A stretch of DNA of 60,914 nt from Nocardioides sp. T2.26MG-1. Its GTDB lineage: Bacteria > Actinomycetota > Actinomycetes > Propionibacteriales > Nocardioidaceae. How positions within the stretch are numbered: position 1 is the stretch's first letter; each line of letters opens with the position of its first letter. Positions 40,340 to 48,952 of the stretch are shown one piece after another. The notes under the pieces were generated by a model. The model saw nothing but the letters and a program-made list of their open reading frames with translations, was not told the origin of the DNA and ran no database searches. The translations under genes and the position numbers were made by a program. The stretch covers positions 1-60,914 of the forward strand of contig NZ_CATNLZ010000033.1 in the NCBI RefSeq assembly GCF_950101795.1. Direction: 5' to 3'.

Positions 40340-41513
40340 GGGCACCTTCTCGCAGGCCCATCACGGGGGCCACGAAGCGCACGCGGGTCCCGCGTCCCGG
40401 CGTGCTCGAGAGGTCGGCCCTGCCGCCGATCGACGCGAGCCGCTCGGAGTAGCCGCGCACCCCGAAGTGTCCCGCCCGCTCACGCTCGGGGAGGATCTCC
40501 ACCGAGAAGCCGCAGCCACCGTCGGACACCTCGATGGCCACCTCGCCGTCGTCGGTGGAGTACAGCCGCACGGTGATCCGGTCGGTGTCCGCGTGCGCGA
40601 CCGCGTTGCAGATCGCCTCCCGCGCCGCGGCGAGCAGCTCGTAGCGGACCGCCGGGGCCGAGAGCTCGACCGGCTCGAGCTCGAGCCGGAGCCGGACCTG
40701 CAGCGCGTCCTGGGTGCAGTCCCGGGCGAGCGCCGCCAGCGACTCGTGGAAGGGCTGGCTCAGGTCGTCCTGACGCAGCGTGGAGAGCAGGCTCCGCAGC
40801 CGCACGATCGCGTCGTCCGCAGAGGCGGCGATCGCCTTCGCCTCGGTGCAGGCCCGGGCCGGGTCGACGGGGATCCAATGCGTCAGTGCCTGCGCCGAGA
40901 GCACCAGTCCTTGGAGGGTCTTGGCCGTCGAGTCGTGCAGCTCGCGGGCCAGGCGCGCCCGCTCCTCGGCCGTCACCGTGCCCGAGATCAGGTCGGCGAA
41001 GGCGCGCTCGGACTGGCGCTTGCGCTCGGCCAGGATGCGGAACACCTGCCCCAGCACGACCACGCAGACGAACGTGACCGGGAAGCCGTAGTCGGCGAGG
41101 AAGGAGCGCTCCTGCCCGTCGTCGGCGAGGCTGCCGGCGAGGTAGCCGCTCACCATCGTCACCGTCGACAGCACCGCGGCCGCGGGCGGCAGCACCACCC
41201 CGATGATGATGCAGCTGCTCAGGGCCACGAGGACCAGTGGGTTGTCGGTGCCGAGCGCCACCATCAGGCCCGTCATCACGAGCGCGTCGCAGGCGGCCAG
41301 GATCGGGTGGCGCTCGAGGAAGGCCGGAGCCGTCGGCAGCGCGATGCCGGCCATGCTGCTCGCGGTGAGGAAGATGATCGCCGCGATCGCCCCCGCCGTG
41401 AGCCGCTGGTCGGTGTACGCCGTCAGGCTGGCGAAGAGCGTCAGCATCCGCAGGAAGAACGAGACGCGCACCAACGTGCGTATCTCGCTGGTGGCGATCG
41501 CTTCAGTGGTCAT
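40332..41513 (-). CDS. Sensor histidine kinase in the tad operon
   Basis: 393 residues. Five to six N-terminal helices with almost no ectodomain (to about residue 165), then HisKA_3 with acceptor His in RLARELHDSTAKTLQGLVLS and a HATPase domain (EAICNAVAHAD, DGGCGFSVE, HFGVRGYSERL). The ATG at 41513 overlaps the tadC stop (ATGA). Being co-translated with the pilus motor it may sense assembly or membrane state. Signal unknown. Confidence 0.9.
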   Translation of the reverse strand: MTTEAIATSEIRTLVRVSFFLRMLTLFASLTAYTDQRLTAGAIAAIIFLTASSMAGIALPTAPAFLERHPILAACDALVMTGLMVALGTDNPLVLVALSSCIIIGVVLPPAAAVLSTVTMVSGYLAGSLADDGQERSFLADYGFPVTFVCVVVLGQVFRILAERKRQSERAFADLISGTVTAEERARLARELHDSTAKTLQGLVLSAQALTHWIPVDPARACTEAKAIAASADDAIVRLRSLLSTLRQDDLSQPFHESLAALARDCTQDALQVRLRLELEPVELSAPAVRYELLAAAREAICNAVAHADTDRITVRLYSTDDGEVAIEVSDGGCGFSVEILPERERAGHFGVRGYSERLASIGGRADLSSTPGRGTRVRFVAPVMGLREGAHV

Positions 41514-42421
41514 CCCGAGAATCCCCCGAACAGGTTGCCGAAGTCGATGTCGGCACCGAGGACGATGCCGACGAGGAGCAGGATCAGCGTGGCCGGGACC
41601 AGCACGATGGTCGTCACCAACGTGACTCGCGGCGCGATCTGTGCGGCCTTGCGGCGCATCCGCTGGGCGTGGTCGCGGCGCTGGTCGATCGCGATCTGGT
41701 TGAGCGCGTCCACCAAGGGGGCGCCGAGCTCGTCGGACTGCAGGAACGCCGTCACGAACTGGGCGAGGGCCTCGGAGTCGCTGCGCTCGCGCAGCTGCTC
41801 GAACGCCCCGCGCAGGGAGGCACCGTGCTGGACCTGGCTGAGCGCGAGCTGCATCTCGGCCGCGAGCGGGCCGCCGAAGCGCTCCGAGACGCGCATGAGC
41901 GCGGGCCGGAAGCCCACGCCGGCGGTGACCGTGACTGCCAGGACGTCCAGGAAGTCCGGAAGGTCGCGGTCGAGGGCCTCCGTGCGCAGCCGGCGCAGCC
42001 GTGACAGCCGCGACAGCGGCATCATCAGCGGGGCGATGAGGCACAGTCCCAGCCCGACCAGGTTGCCGGAGACCAGGCAGATGAGCGTGGCCGGCGACAG
42101 CATCAGTGCCCAGACCAGGATGCTGCGGAGCACGCCGTCGACGGTGAGCCCACCGGGACGGCCGGCGAAGTCGACCTGGGTCTGGAGCCAGGTGACCACG
42201 GGAGCCGGGAGCCGTCGGCGTACGGCGGGCGCCAGGCGGGTCGCGAGACGCCCGAGCGGCGCCTCGCCGCGAGCCGCCCGGCGCTGCTCGGGCCGGAGCA
42301 CCATGAGCTCCTCGAGGCCCAGCCCCTCGGTGGCGTCCGCCCGCAGCAGCCGGTAGCCGCGCAGCGCGAGCAGCACCGCCGTGGCGAGGGCGATGCCCGG
42401 CAGCAGGACCATGACGCTCAT
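41510..42421 (-). CDS. tadC: TadC inner-membrane platform protein
   Basis: 303 residues of the GspF/T2SSF family: long N-terminal part with one helix, then a cytoplasmic helical domain (ALDRDLPDFLDVLAVTVTAG, DALNQIAIDQRRDHAQRMRR) between membrane helices (LVLVPATLILLLVGIVLGAD). With TadB it forms the platform that couples the TadA motor to pilin. ATGA overlaps on both sides. Confidence 0.93.
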   Translation of the reverse strand: MSVMVLLPGIALATAVLLALRGYRLLRADATEGLGLEELMVLRPEQRRAARGEAPLGRLATRLAPAVRRRLPAPVVTWLQTQVDFAGRPGGLTVDGVLRSILVWALMLSPATLICLVSGNLVGLGLCLIAPLMMPLSRLSRLRRLRTEALDRDLPDFLDVLAVTVTAGVGFRPALMRVSERFGGPLAAEMQLALSQVQHGASLRGAFEQLRERSDSEALAQFVTAFLQSDELGAPLVDALNQIAIDQRRDHAQRMRRKAAQIAPRVTLVTTIVLVPATLILLLVGIVLGADIDFGNLFGGFSG

Positions 42422-43338
42422 ACGTCGAGCCTCGTCATCCGGCGGATCAGGTAGAACCCGAGGGCGAACAACGACCCCGAGATCACCAGCGAGATCTGTC
42501 CGACGATGTGGCCGGTCATCGCCTCGACGGAGCCGGGCTGGATCAAGTTCAGCAGGAACAGCATCCCGACCCCGAGGATGATCACCAGGTAGCCGGTCGC
42601 CAGGGCCTGGGCGAGCGTCGTGCGGATCTCGCGACGCGTCTCCTTGCGGGCCTCCAGCGTGTCGGCGATGTCGCGCAGCGAGGTGACCAGCGAGCCACCG
42701 CTGCGCGAGCAGACCACGAGCGTCGAGAGCAGCACCCCGACCTCGCGCGAGGGCAGCCGCTCGCCCATCGAGTCGAGGGCGGTCTCGAGGTCCGTGCCGA
42801 ATCGCAGCGCATTCGCGACGTTGCGCAGCTCGATCCCGGCCGGCGCCGCCAGCTCCTCACCGGCGATCGCGATGGACGTCGCGATCGAGAGGCCGGCGTT
42901 GGTCGCGTTGGCCAGCACCCGGGCGAGCTCCGGCATCTGAACGATGAAGGCCTCGAGCCGGCGCGCCTTCGCCCGCCGGACGAACGCCCGCAGGGCGAAG
43001 CCTCCGACGCTGAGACCGAGGATGCCGAACACCGGCGCCAGCGCGGTCCACAGGATGTACGCCGTGGTGGCACCCACCGCGGCGGCGACCAGCACCACCC
43101 CGAGGGGTCGCTGGTCGAGCCCGGCCAGCACCAGCTCCCGCTCGACCAGCTGGCCGAGGCGGGTCCGCCGGAACTTCCGGTTGGCCCGCTCGAACAGCGG
43201 CTGGTCCTCCATCCGGTCGTACCCCGCGATCGCCGCCGCGATCCGCCGGCGATCGGTGGCCAGCGACATCAGGTTGCCGACGCCCAGGAGCAGGCAGACC
43301 GCGGCCGCGGCCGAGCCGAGCAGGACGGTCAGGACCAC
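42418..43338 (-). CDS. tadB: TadB inner-membrane platform protein
   Basis: 306 residues, T2SSF family: helix at the start, two central helices, cytoplasmic domain with FIVQMPELARVLANATNAGL and CSRSGGSLVTSLRDIADTLE, two C-terminal helices. GTG at 43338 lies 10 bp inside the end of tadA. Start chosen by this overlap. Confidence 0.93.
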   Translation of the reverse strand: MVLTVLLGSAAAAVCLLLGVGNLMSLATDRRRIAAAIAGYDRMEDQPLFERANRKFRRTRLGQLVERELVLAGLDQRPLGVVLVAAAVGATTAYILWTALAPVFGILGLSVGGFALRAFVRRAKARRLEAFIVQMPELARVLANATNAGLSIATSIAIAGEELAAPAGIELRNVANALRFGTDLETALDSMGERLPSREVGVLLSTLVVCSRSGGSLVTSLRDIADTLEARKETRREIRTTLAQALATGYLVIILGVGMLFLLNLIQPGSVEAMTGHIVGQISLVISGSLFALGFYLIRRMTRLDV

Positions 43339-44705
43339 GACACGCCCCCTCCCGCGTCAAGCTCGTGGCTGCCGCCGGCGCGTACGAACCCGTCGGGCAG
43401 CGACTGGCCGCGCTCCTGGAGCCGGGCGGCCAGGGCCGGGTGCACCGGGTGCCGGACGAAGGCGCCCGGTGTGCCGGAGCGCCCGAGGGTCCGCGGATCC
43501 CAGTGGACCAGGCGGTTGAGGGCGAACTCCTCCCGGCGACGGGAGGAGAGATAGCTGACCTCGACCACCCGACGGGTGCCGTCCGCGGTGCGGACCAGCT
43601 GGAGGACCAGGTCGATCGAGGAGTTGACCTGCTCCCGGAGCGCTTGGAACGGCACCTCCACCTCCGACATCGAGGCCATCGTCTCGAGCCGGGAGAGGGC
43701 GTCGTCGGTGGTGTTCGCGTGCACGGTGGTCAGCGAGCCCTCGTGCCCGGTGTTCATCGCCTGGAGCATGTCGAGGGCCTCGCCACCACGGCACTCGCCG
43801 ACGACGATGCGGTCGGGTCGCATGCGCAGCGCGTTGCGCACCAGGTCGCGGATCGTGACCGCGCCCCTCCCCTCGACGTTCGGGGGTCGGGTCTCCATCT
43901 GCACGACGTGCTCCTGGACGAGCGCCAGCTCGGCGGCATCCTCGATGGTGACGATGCGCTCGCGCTCGGGGATGAACGCCGAGAGCGCGTTCAGCATCGT
44001 CGTCTTGCCCGAGGCGGTGCCACCCGAGACCACGATGTTGAGACGCGCGCGAACGGCCGCTGCCAGCAGCTCGACCGTGGGTTGGTCGATCGCGCCCCGC
44101 TGCACCAGCTCGTCCATGCCGTAGCGGCGTGGGAAGAGCCGGATGGTCACCGTGGGGCCGCGCAGGGACAGCGGGGGCAGCACCACGTTGACGCGGGCAC
44201 CGCGGGGCAGCCGTGTGTCGGGTGGCAGACGCGCGTCGACCATGGGGCTGGACTCGTCCACGCGCCGGTTGACCGTCGACACGATCCGGTCGATCGTCTG
44301 GAGGAGCTGCTCGTTGCTCGTGAACCCGGACGGGATCCGCTCGAGCACCCCGAAGCGCTCGACGTACACCGTGTCGTGCCCGTTGATCATGATCTCGCTG
44401 ACCGCGGGGTCGGCGAGGATCGGCTCGAGGACGCCGAGCCCGACCGCTTCGTCGACCACCCGGCGCACCAGGCTGGTGCGCTCGCGGGTGCTGAGGATGA
44501 TCCCCTCGGTGGAGACGAGGTGGTTGAGGACGCGCTCCAGACGGGTACGCCGCTGCGACTCGTCGAGCCGCCCGAGCTCGTGGAGGTCGACCTCCTCGAG
44601 CAGCAGCCGCTTGAGCCGGCCGACGAGCAGCTCGTCGGAGGTCTCACCGGCACCCGTGTCCGGTCCCGCCGAGTCGACCCCGGCGAACCCGCGGTAGCCG
44701 CTCAT
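43329..44705 (-). CDS. tadA: TadA/CpaF secretion ATPase
   Basis: 458-residue hexameric motor of Tad pilus assembly. Seen: IMINGHDTVYVERFGVLERI N-domain, Walker A GGTASGKTT, Asp box (IVTIEDAAELAL), Walker B region (RPDRIVVGECRGGEALDMLQ) and His box (GHEGSLTTVHANT). ATG at 44705 overlaps the tadE stop (ATGA). All catalytic parts are intact. Confidence 0.96.
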   Translation of the reverse strand: MSGYRGFAGVDSAGPDTGAGETSDELLVGRLKRLLLEEVDLHELGRLDESQRRTRLERVLNHLVSTEGIILSTRERTSLVRRVVDEAVGLGVLEPILADPAVSEIMINGHDTVYVERFGVLERIPSGFTSNEQLLQTIDRIVSTVNRRVDESSPMVDARLPPDTRLPRGARVNVVLPPLSLRGPTVTIRLFPRRYGMDELVQRGAIDQPTVELLAAAVRARLNIVVSGGTASGKTTMLNALSAFIPERERIVTIEDAAELALVQEHVVQMETRPPNVEGRGAVTIRDLVRNALRMRPDRIVVGECRGGEALDMLQAMNTGHEGSLTTVHANTTDDALSRLETMASMSEVEVPFQALREQVNSSIDLVLQLVRTADGTRRVVEVSYLSSRRREEFALNRLVHWDPRTLGRSGTPGAFVRHPVHPALAARLQERGQSLPDGFVRAGGSHELDAGGGVSWS

Positions 44706-45049
44706 GGCGTCGTCGCCATCGACACGTCGCGCGAGACGGTGAACGTCGGGAGCGGCGAGACCCGCGGGACGCGGACCCACAAGGTCACCGAGTCGGAGGT
44801 GGTCTCGATCTTGTCGACCTCGAGGGAGCCCGGCAACGCGCCCTGCGCCGCGGCCAGCGGGTCCTCGCCCAGGCTCTGCGCCCGGGCGGCGGCCCGGGCC
44901 GCCTGCTGGGTCTGGGACGCGGACCAGCCGGCGACGCCGAGCTGCAGGGTCAGCAGCGCGACCAGCACCAGGATCGGCACGAGCACCACCACCTCGAGGG
45001 CGACGCTGCCCCGCTCGTCGTGGCCGCGCCCGGATCGTGAGCTGCTCAT
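44702..45049 (-). CDS. tadE: TadE-type minor pilin
   Basis: 115 residues: DERGSVALEVVVLVPILVLV gives a prepilin-type site (Gly, Glu at +5) and helix, then ASQTQQAARAAARAQSLGED and a small beta domain. ATG at 45049 with GGAGGAG. Its mature part is clearly related to the C-terminal domain of the upstream tadZ-tadE fusion (ARAQSLGEDPL versus TRAQSIGEDPL). ATGA overlaps on both sides. Confidence 0.92.
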   Translation of the reverse strand: MSSSRSGRGHDERGSVALEVVVLVPILVLVALLTLQLGVAGWSASQTQQAARAAARAQSLGEDPLAAAQGALPGSLEVDKIETTSDSVTLWVRVPRVSPLPTFTVSRDVSMATTP

Positions 45050-46593
45050 GGCTCCTCCACGACGTCGTTGGTCTGGGAGATGTCGCCCGGCAGCGCGGCA
45101 CACCCGGGACACATCACCGGGATGTCGGTCGACACCCTGACCGAGCCGTCACTGAGCACCGTGACGTGGACGCTGTCGCGCATGGAGTCGGGGATCGCGT
45201 CGCGCGCCGCCTCGAGCGGGTCCTCCCCGATCGACTGCGCTCGGGTGGCGGCATTCGCGGCGTGCCCGTTCCAGACGAAGGCCAGCGCCGTGAGCGCGAC
45301 CTGCCACACCATGAGACAGATCAGCACCACCACCGGGACCAGCGCGACGGTCTCGACGGTGATCTGTCCGGCCTCGACCTTCGCTCGTCGCCCACCTCGG
45401 CGCTTCACCGGCGCCACGGTCGGGACCGCGGCCGGCCCGCTGACCCCGACCTCGGCGCCGATCCGCTCGAGGGCCGACCACCAGGTCGCCTCACGGACCT
45501 CGTCGGGGTTGCGGGCGTTGACGCCGCGCTCGAGGCTGCGCAACGCCGTCGGCAGCCGGGTCGACACGACGCTCGCCGAGGTCAGCTTGCTCAGTGCGTC
45601 GAAGTGCAGGGCGTCGTCGCGGGAGACCCGGTTGACCACGACGTGCAGCTCCTGCTCCGAGCGCACCCCCAGCGACTCCCAGGTCGAGACGTTGCGGCGG
45701 AAGGCCCGCATGGCGAGCACGTCGGGTGTCACGACGACGACGACCGCGTCCGCGACCTCGACGGCCGCAGCCTGGGCCGGGGTCGCGTGCGAGCCGCCGT
45801 CGACGAGGATCACGTCGAACTCCTGCCGCAGCAGGCCGAGGATCGCCCGCACCGCGCTGGCGGTGACGTACTCGGACTCCTGGACCTGCACCGGTGCCAG
45901 CAGCAGCGAGATGCCGGACTCGTGCCGGACGAGCGCGTCCAGGATCGTGGCCGGGGAGAGGTCCTCGGCGACCTTCGCCACGTCGGCGATCGACACCCGC
46001 TGCCGCGCCTCGATGATGCCCGAGACGTCGCCGGCGAGGAGGTCGAGGTCGATGAGGCAGACCTTGCTGCCCTTGACCTTGCGCTGGAGGTCGATGGCCA
46101 TGTGGGTGGCGATCGTGGTCGTGCCGACGCCGCCCTTGGCGCCGGCGAACACCGTCACCCGGCCGTGGCGGCCCAGGTCACGGGCCGTGTCGGCCACCGC
46201 ACCCGAGATCAGGCCGGTCATCCGCTCGGACCACTGCCGCGCGACCTCGAACCGCGACAGCACGTCGTCGAAGAACAGCGGGTAGCCGACCACGCCCTTC
46301 GCCCCGGCCTCCATCGCCAGCAGCGCACCCTGGGCGTCCATCGCCGTGTTGACGACCATGACCCCGGTCGTCGGCGAGCGGAACACGATCTCACGGACCA
46401 CCTCCGGCGCCGACTGCGGGCCGAGCGCGTCGTGGATGATGACCACGTCCGGCTTGAGCCGAGCCACCGCCAGCGACAGCTCGTGGCTCGACTCCTCGTA
46501 GGACAGGATGTCCGCGCCCTCGATCTCCGCGAGCACGCTCCTGAGCTCCATCACGAGCCCCTGGTCGGCTGCGCCGACCACCACCTTGGTCAT
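45046..46593 (-). CDS. tadZ: TadZ/CpaE ATPase fused to a TadE-type pilin domain
   Basis: 515 residues in one frame. Residues about 1-120 form a receiver-like domain; about 140-390 a MinD-type ATPase (VFAGAKGGVGTTTIATHMAI deviant Walker A, then VILVDGGS). After a basic linker (KRRGGRRAKVEAG) comes a TadE-type segment: GQITVETVALVPVVVLICLM helix with Glu at +5, then NAATRAQSIGEDPLEAA and a beta tail with a Cys pair (MCPGCAA). TadZ normally is cytoplasmic and separate; this fusion would tether it to the membrane with an external tail, unless peptidase cuts the two apart. No start codon or ribosome site is seen between the halves. ATGA overlaps on both sides. Confidence 0.92.
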   Translation of the reverse strand: MTKVVVGAADQGLVMELRSVLAEIEGADILSYEESSHELSLAVARLKPDVVIIHDALGPQSAPEVVREIVFRSPTTGVMVVNTAMDAQGALLAMEAGAKGVVGYPLFFDDVLSRFEVARQWSERMTGLISGAVADTARDLGRHGRVTVFAGAKGGVGTTTIATHMAIDLQRKVKGSKVCLIDLDLLAGDVSGIIEARQRVSIADVAKVAEDLSPATILDALVRHESGISLLLAPVQVQESEYVTASAVRAILGLLRQEFDVILVDGGSHATPAQAAAVEVADAVVVVVTPDVLAMRAFRRNVSTWESLGVRSEQELHVVVNRVSRDDALHFDALSKLTSASVVSTRLPTALRSLERGVNARNPDEVREATWWSALERIGAEVGVSGPAAVPTVAPVKRRGGRRAKVEAGQITVETVALVPVVVLICLMVWQVALTALAFVWNGHAANAATRAQSIGEDPLEAARDAIPDSMRDSVHVTVLSDGSVRVSTDIPVMCPGCAALPGDISQTNDVVEEP

Positions 46594-47321
46594 CGTGCCT
46601 CCTCCCGCACGGCCTTGCCGCCGAGATCGCTCGCGTCGAACTCGTCGACCTCCTCGGAGCGGTTTGCCCCGACGTCGCCCGGCAGCGCGACCAGCCGGAC
46701 CTCCTGGGCGAACGCCGCGGCGTACGTCACCGACAGCGCGTCCTTGGGCTCGAGTGCCAAGGTCACGGGCACGACGTCGCGGGTGTCGCCGATCTTCTCC
46801 TCGGTGTCGACCGTGACGGCCTGCTGGCCTCCGATGGACACGATCCGGACATCGCGCACGAGCACCCGCGCCTGCTTCGGCAGGCCGGGGACGTCGGCGA
46901 ACACAGCGACGATGTCGACCCGGTCACCCGGCCTGACCCGGCCAGCGACGCCCGTGACGCTGTCGACGTTGACCGCGATCTCGCGCTCGGTCGGGCTGAG
47001 ATCGGTCGACGGGATCAGCATGTCGGAGGTGACCACGGTGCCGGCGGCCAGCTGGAAGCCCACGCGGCGCCCCTCGAGCTCGCGGAGGCTGGTCACCGCG
47101 GTGGGTGACGCCCACCGCCGTGGCACCTCGATCGCCTCGACGTTCGAGGCGCCGAGGGGCAGGTAGGCGTCGACCGGCTTGGAGACCTGGTAGACGGTGA
47201 CCTTGGGTCCGACCTGGCTCTCGACCTGGGAGACATAGTTGCTCACGGCGATGAACACGGCGACGGCAAGGCCCGCGGCCGCGAGGAGGAAGAGCACACC
47301 GCGGCGTTGACGGGCGTTCAA
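46590..47321 (-). CDS. cpaB: CpaB/RcpC pilus assembly protein
   Basis: 243 residues: N-terminal helix (GVLFLLAAAGLAVAVFIAVS), then a SAF-type domain (VSKPVDAYLPLGASNVEAIE, LAAGTVVTSDMLIPS) and GRVRPGDRVDIVAVF. The start is a TTG at 47321: it overlaps the previous stop as TTGA and has AGGAG seven bases upstream; the open frame beyond it has no such support. No outer-membrane secretin partner is present, as expected for a Gram-positive cell. Confidence 0.9.
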   Translation of the reverse strand: MNARQRRGVLFLLAAAGLAVAVFIAVSNYVSQVESQVGPKVTVYQVSKPVDAYLPLGASNVEAIEVPRRWASPTAVTSLRELEGRRVGFQLAAGTVVTSDMLIPSTDLSPTEREIAVNVDSVTGVAGRVRPGDRVDIVAVFADVPGLPKQARVLVRDVRIVSIGGQQAVTVDTEEKIGDTRDVVPVTLALEPKDALSVTYAAAFAQEVRLVALPGDVGANRSEEVDEFDASDLGGKAVREEAR

Positions 47322-48175
47322 CTCGCGACTCCTTGGACAGCGGCTTCGTTGCGGCCGACCCGCACGGGCGCGACCCGGCAGAAGGGGCACGCCCCGCCGG
47401 AGACCGGCTCCTCACACGCTGGACAACGGTGGGTCGGGGCGAGGGTTACCGGTGCGGGCGGCCACGAGATCACGAACTCGACGGCCTTGGCGGTGCCCCA
47501 GGTGGCGGCGACGTCGGCGACGGGCTCCCGGCGGGTCGGCCGGGCGGCCAGCCCCATCGAGAACAGGGCCGAGATCGCGGCCTCCGGCAGCTCGCCGTAG
47601 GCGTGGCAGTCGTACGACGACGCGACGAGTCCCGGCGCCGGGACCCGACGGAGCCGGCGCTCGGGCGCCAGCTCGGCGATCGGAAGCCTCGCCACCCATC
47701 CGGGCTCGCCGTGCACGGCGAGGTAGCCGTTGGCGTCGGCGAACCAGGACCGGACGTGCTGGCGCAGCGTCGGGGCCGGCCGCGACAGCTTCGCGACCGT
47801 CGGCAGCCACGCGCCCCAGACGACGGTGTCGAGGGCCGCGACGATCGCGTCGTGGACCCCGGTCGCGGTGGTGACGCCGGGCGGCACCAGCTCGACGGCC
47901 CGCGTGAGGACCGTGGGGCTCACCGGGAACGACAGCACGCGCACCGGCAGGTCGGGCCGCGAGGCCGCGATCGTGGAGGCGGCCATCTGCGCGGCAGGGG
48001 TCGCGGCCGTAGTGGAGAGGACCAGCACATGGCTGGTCTGGTGGGTGCGGACGGCGAGGTCGGTCGCGAGCACGGTGGGGTCGGTGAGCGGGTGGATCTG
48101 CCACTCCCCCCAGGGGGCCGGACCGCGGAACGAGCCTGCTGGATGCTCGCTCATGATGGCGACGACAAGAGACAT
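47318..48175 (-). CDS. Tad-operon first gene, unknown protein with C-terminal zinc ribbon
   Basis: 285 residues. The N-terminal part has Rossmann-like strands (HVLVLSTTAATPAAQMAAST, DLPVRVLSFPVSPTVLTRAV) and the C-terminal part ends with a CPACEEPVSGGACPFC zinc ribbon. No membrane helix. Start at 48175 or 48154; neither has a ribosome site. Coupled to cpaB by a TTGA overlap, so a dedicated Tad factor, perhaps a regulator or adaptor. I do not recognise the family. Confidence 0.8.
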   Translation of the reverse strand: MSLVVAIMSEHPAGSFRGPAPWGEWQIHPLTDPTVLATDLAVRTHQTSHVLVLSTTAATPAAQMAASTIAASRPDLPVRVLSFPVSPTVLTRAVELVPPGVTTATGVHDAIVAALDTVVWGAWLPTVAKLSRPAPTLRQHVRSWFADANGYLAVHGEPGWVARLPIAELAPERRLRRVPAPGLVASSYDCHAYGELPEAAISALFSMGLAARPTRREPVADVAATWGTAKAVEFVISWPPAPVTLAPTHRCPACEEPVSGGACPFCRVAPVRVGRNEAAVQGVAS

Positions 48176-48236
48176 GGGCGGCTACTACCCCGATTCGGCA
48201 CACCCGAACCCACGACTTCCGACTCCGGCAGACGGC

Positions 48237-48242
48237 TACCCT
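48237..48242 (+). promoter_or_regulatory. -10 box TACCCT upstream of 48307 gene
   Basis: TACCCT in the 131-base gap between the divergent tad operon and the 48307 gene would give a leader of about 58 bases. No clear -35. Confidence 0.3.
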
Positions 48243-48306
48243 GTTTCCTCGCGATCGTGGCGGTGGTGGGTCGGCCAGGACGCGCGTGGAGTCCAGGGAG
48301 GGTCAG

Positions 48307-48927
48307 TTGAGGTTCTCTCGAGGGCGCCTCGCCGCGGCGCGGGCCAACCGGTCTAGACGTCTGACGGACTCTGCGGCCGTCCGCCGCAGGCGCGCGATCG
48401 CGGGCCTGGCCCTGCTCGTGGTCGGCCTGGGGTGCCTGGCGTTCGGGATCGCGGCCGGTCGCGCTGATCCGCCGGCCGCGGTGCAGCTCGCCCCCGAGGG
48501 TGTGACCGAGGTGCCCGCCACCCACTTCTACGAGAACCCCTGGGTCCTCTACGGCCAGGTCGACGACCCGCGCCGTCCGCCGAGCGCCGCGGACGTCGGC
48601 TGCCTGCCCGAGACCGGCCTGCAGCTTCCGGAGCAGCCCGAGGACCTCACCATCTACGGCGCCCGGGTGGTCGACGGCGTGTCGATCGCGGCGATCGCGC
48701 TGTACGGGCGGTCCGGCGACGGCGCGTCGGTCCGCTGCACCGACGCCTCGGACTACGCCCCGCTGTGGCTCATCCCCTCCTCGGACGCCCGACCCTTCAC
48801 CGCCACGGGCATCGCGATCCTCGGGATCCTCCTGCTGGTGGCGGCCGCGCTGGTGCACCCGGCGACGTCCGAGCTCTCCGCGCAGAGGTGGGCGGCAGGG
48901 CGGTCGCGACGGCGCTCCCGGCGCTGA
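48307..48927 (+). CDS. Two-helix membrane protein with ectodomain, paralogue of 37495 gene
   Basis: 206 residues: basic N-terminus, helix (AIAGLALLVVGLGCLAFGIA), ectodomain with Cys pair (PSAADVGCLPETG and GDGASVRCTDASDYAPLWL), second helix (GIAILGILLLVAAALVHPA). TTG at 48307 is preferred over GTG 48286 because AGGGAGG lies 5 bases before it. Resembles the product at 37495 in layout and Cys contexts. Placed next to the first tad gene, so probably part of the same envelope system. Confidence 0.82.
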   Translation: MRFSRGRLAAARANRSRRLTDSAAVRRRRAIAGLALLVVGLGCLAFGIAAGRADPPAAVQLAPEGVTEVPATHFYENPWVLYGQVDDPRRPPSAADVGCLPETGLQLPEQPEDLTIYGARVVDGVSIAAIALYGRSGDGASVRCTDASDYAPLWLIPSSDARPFTATGIAILGILLLVAAALVHPATSELSAQRWAAGRSRRRSRR

Positions 48928-48952
48928 CGCCCTGCGGGCACACGCCCCGGCG

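Noticed and set aside
45380..45430. Splitting tadZ and tadE into two genes
   Set aside because: No stop, start codon or ribosome site lies at the junction; the frame is continuous, so a fusion is the direct reading.
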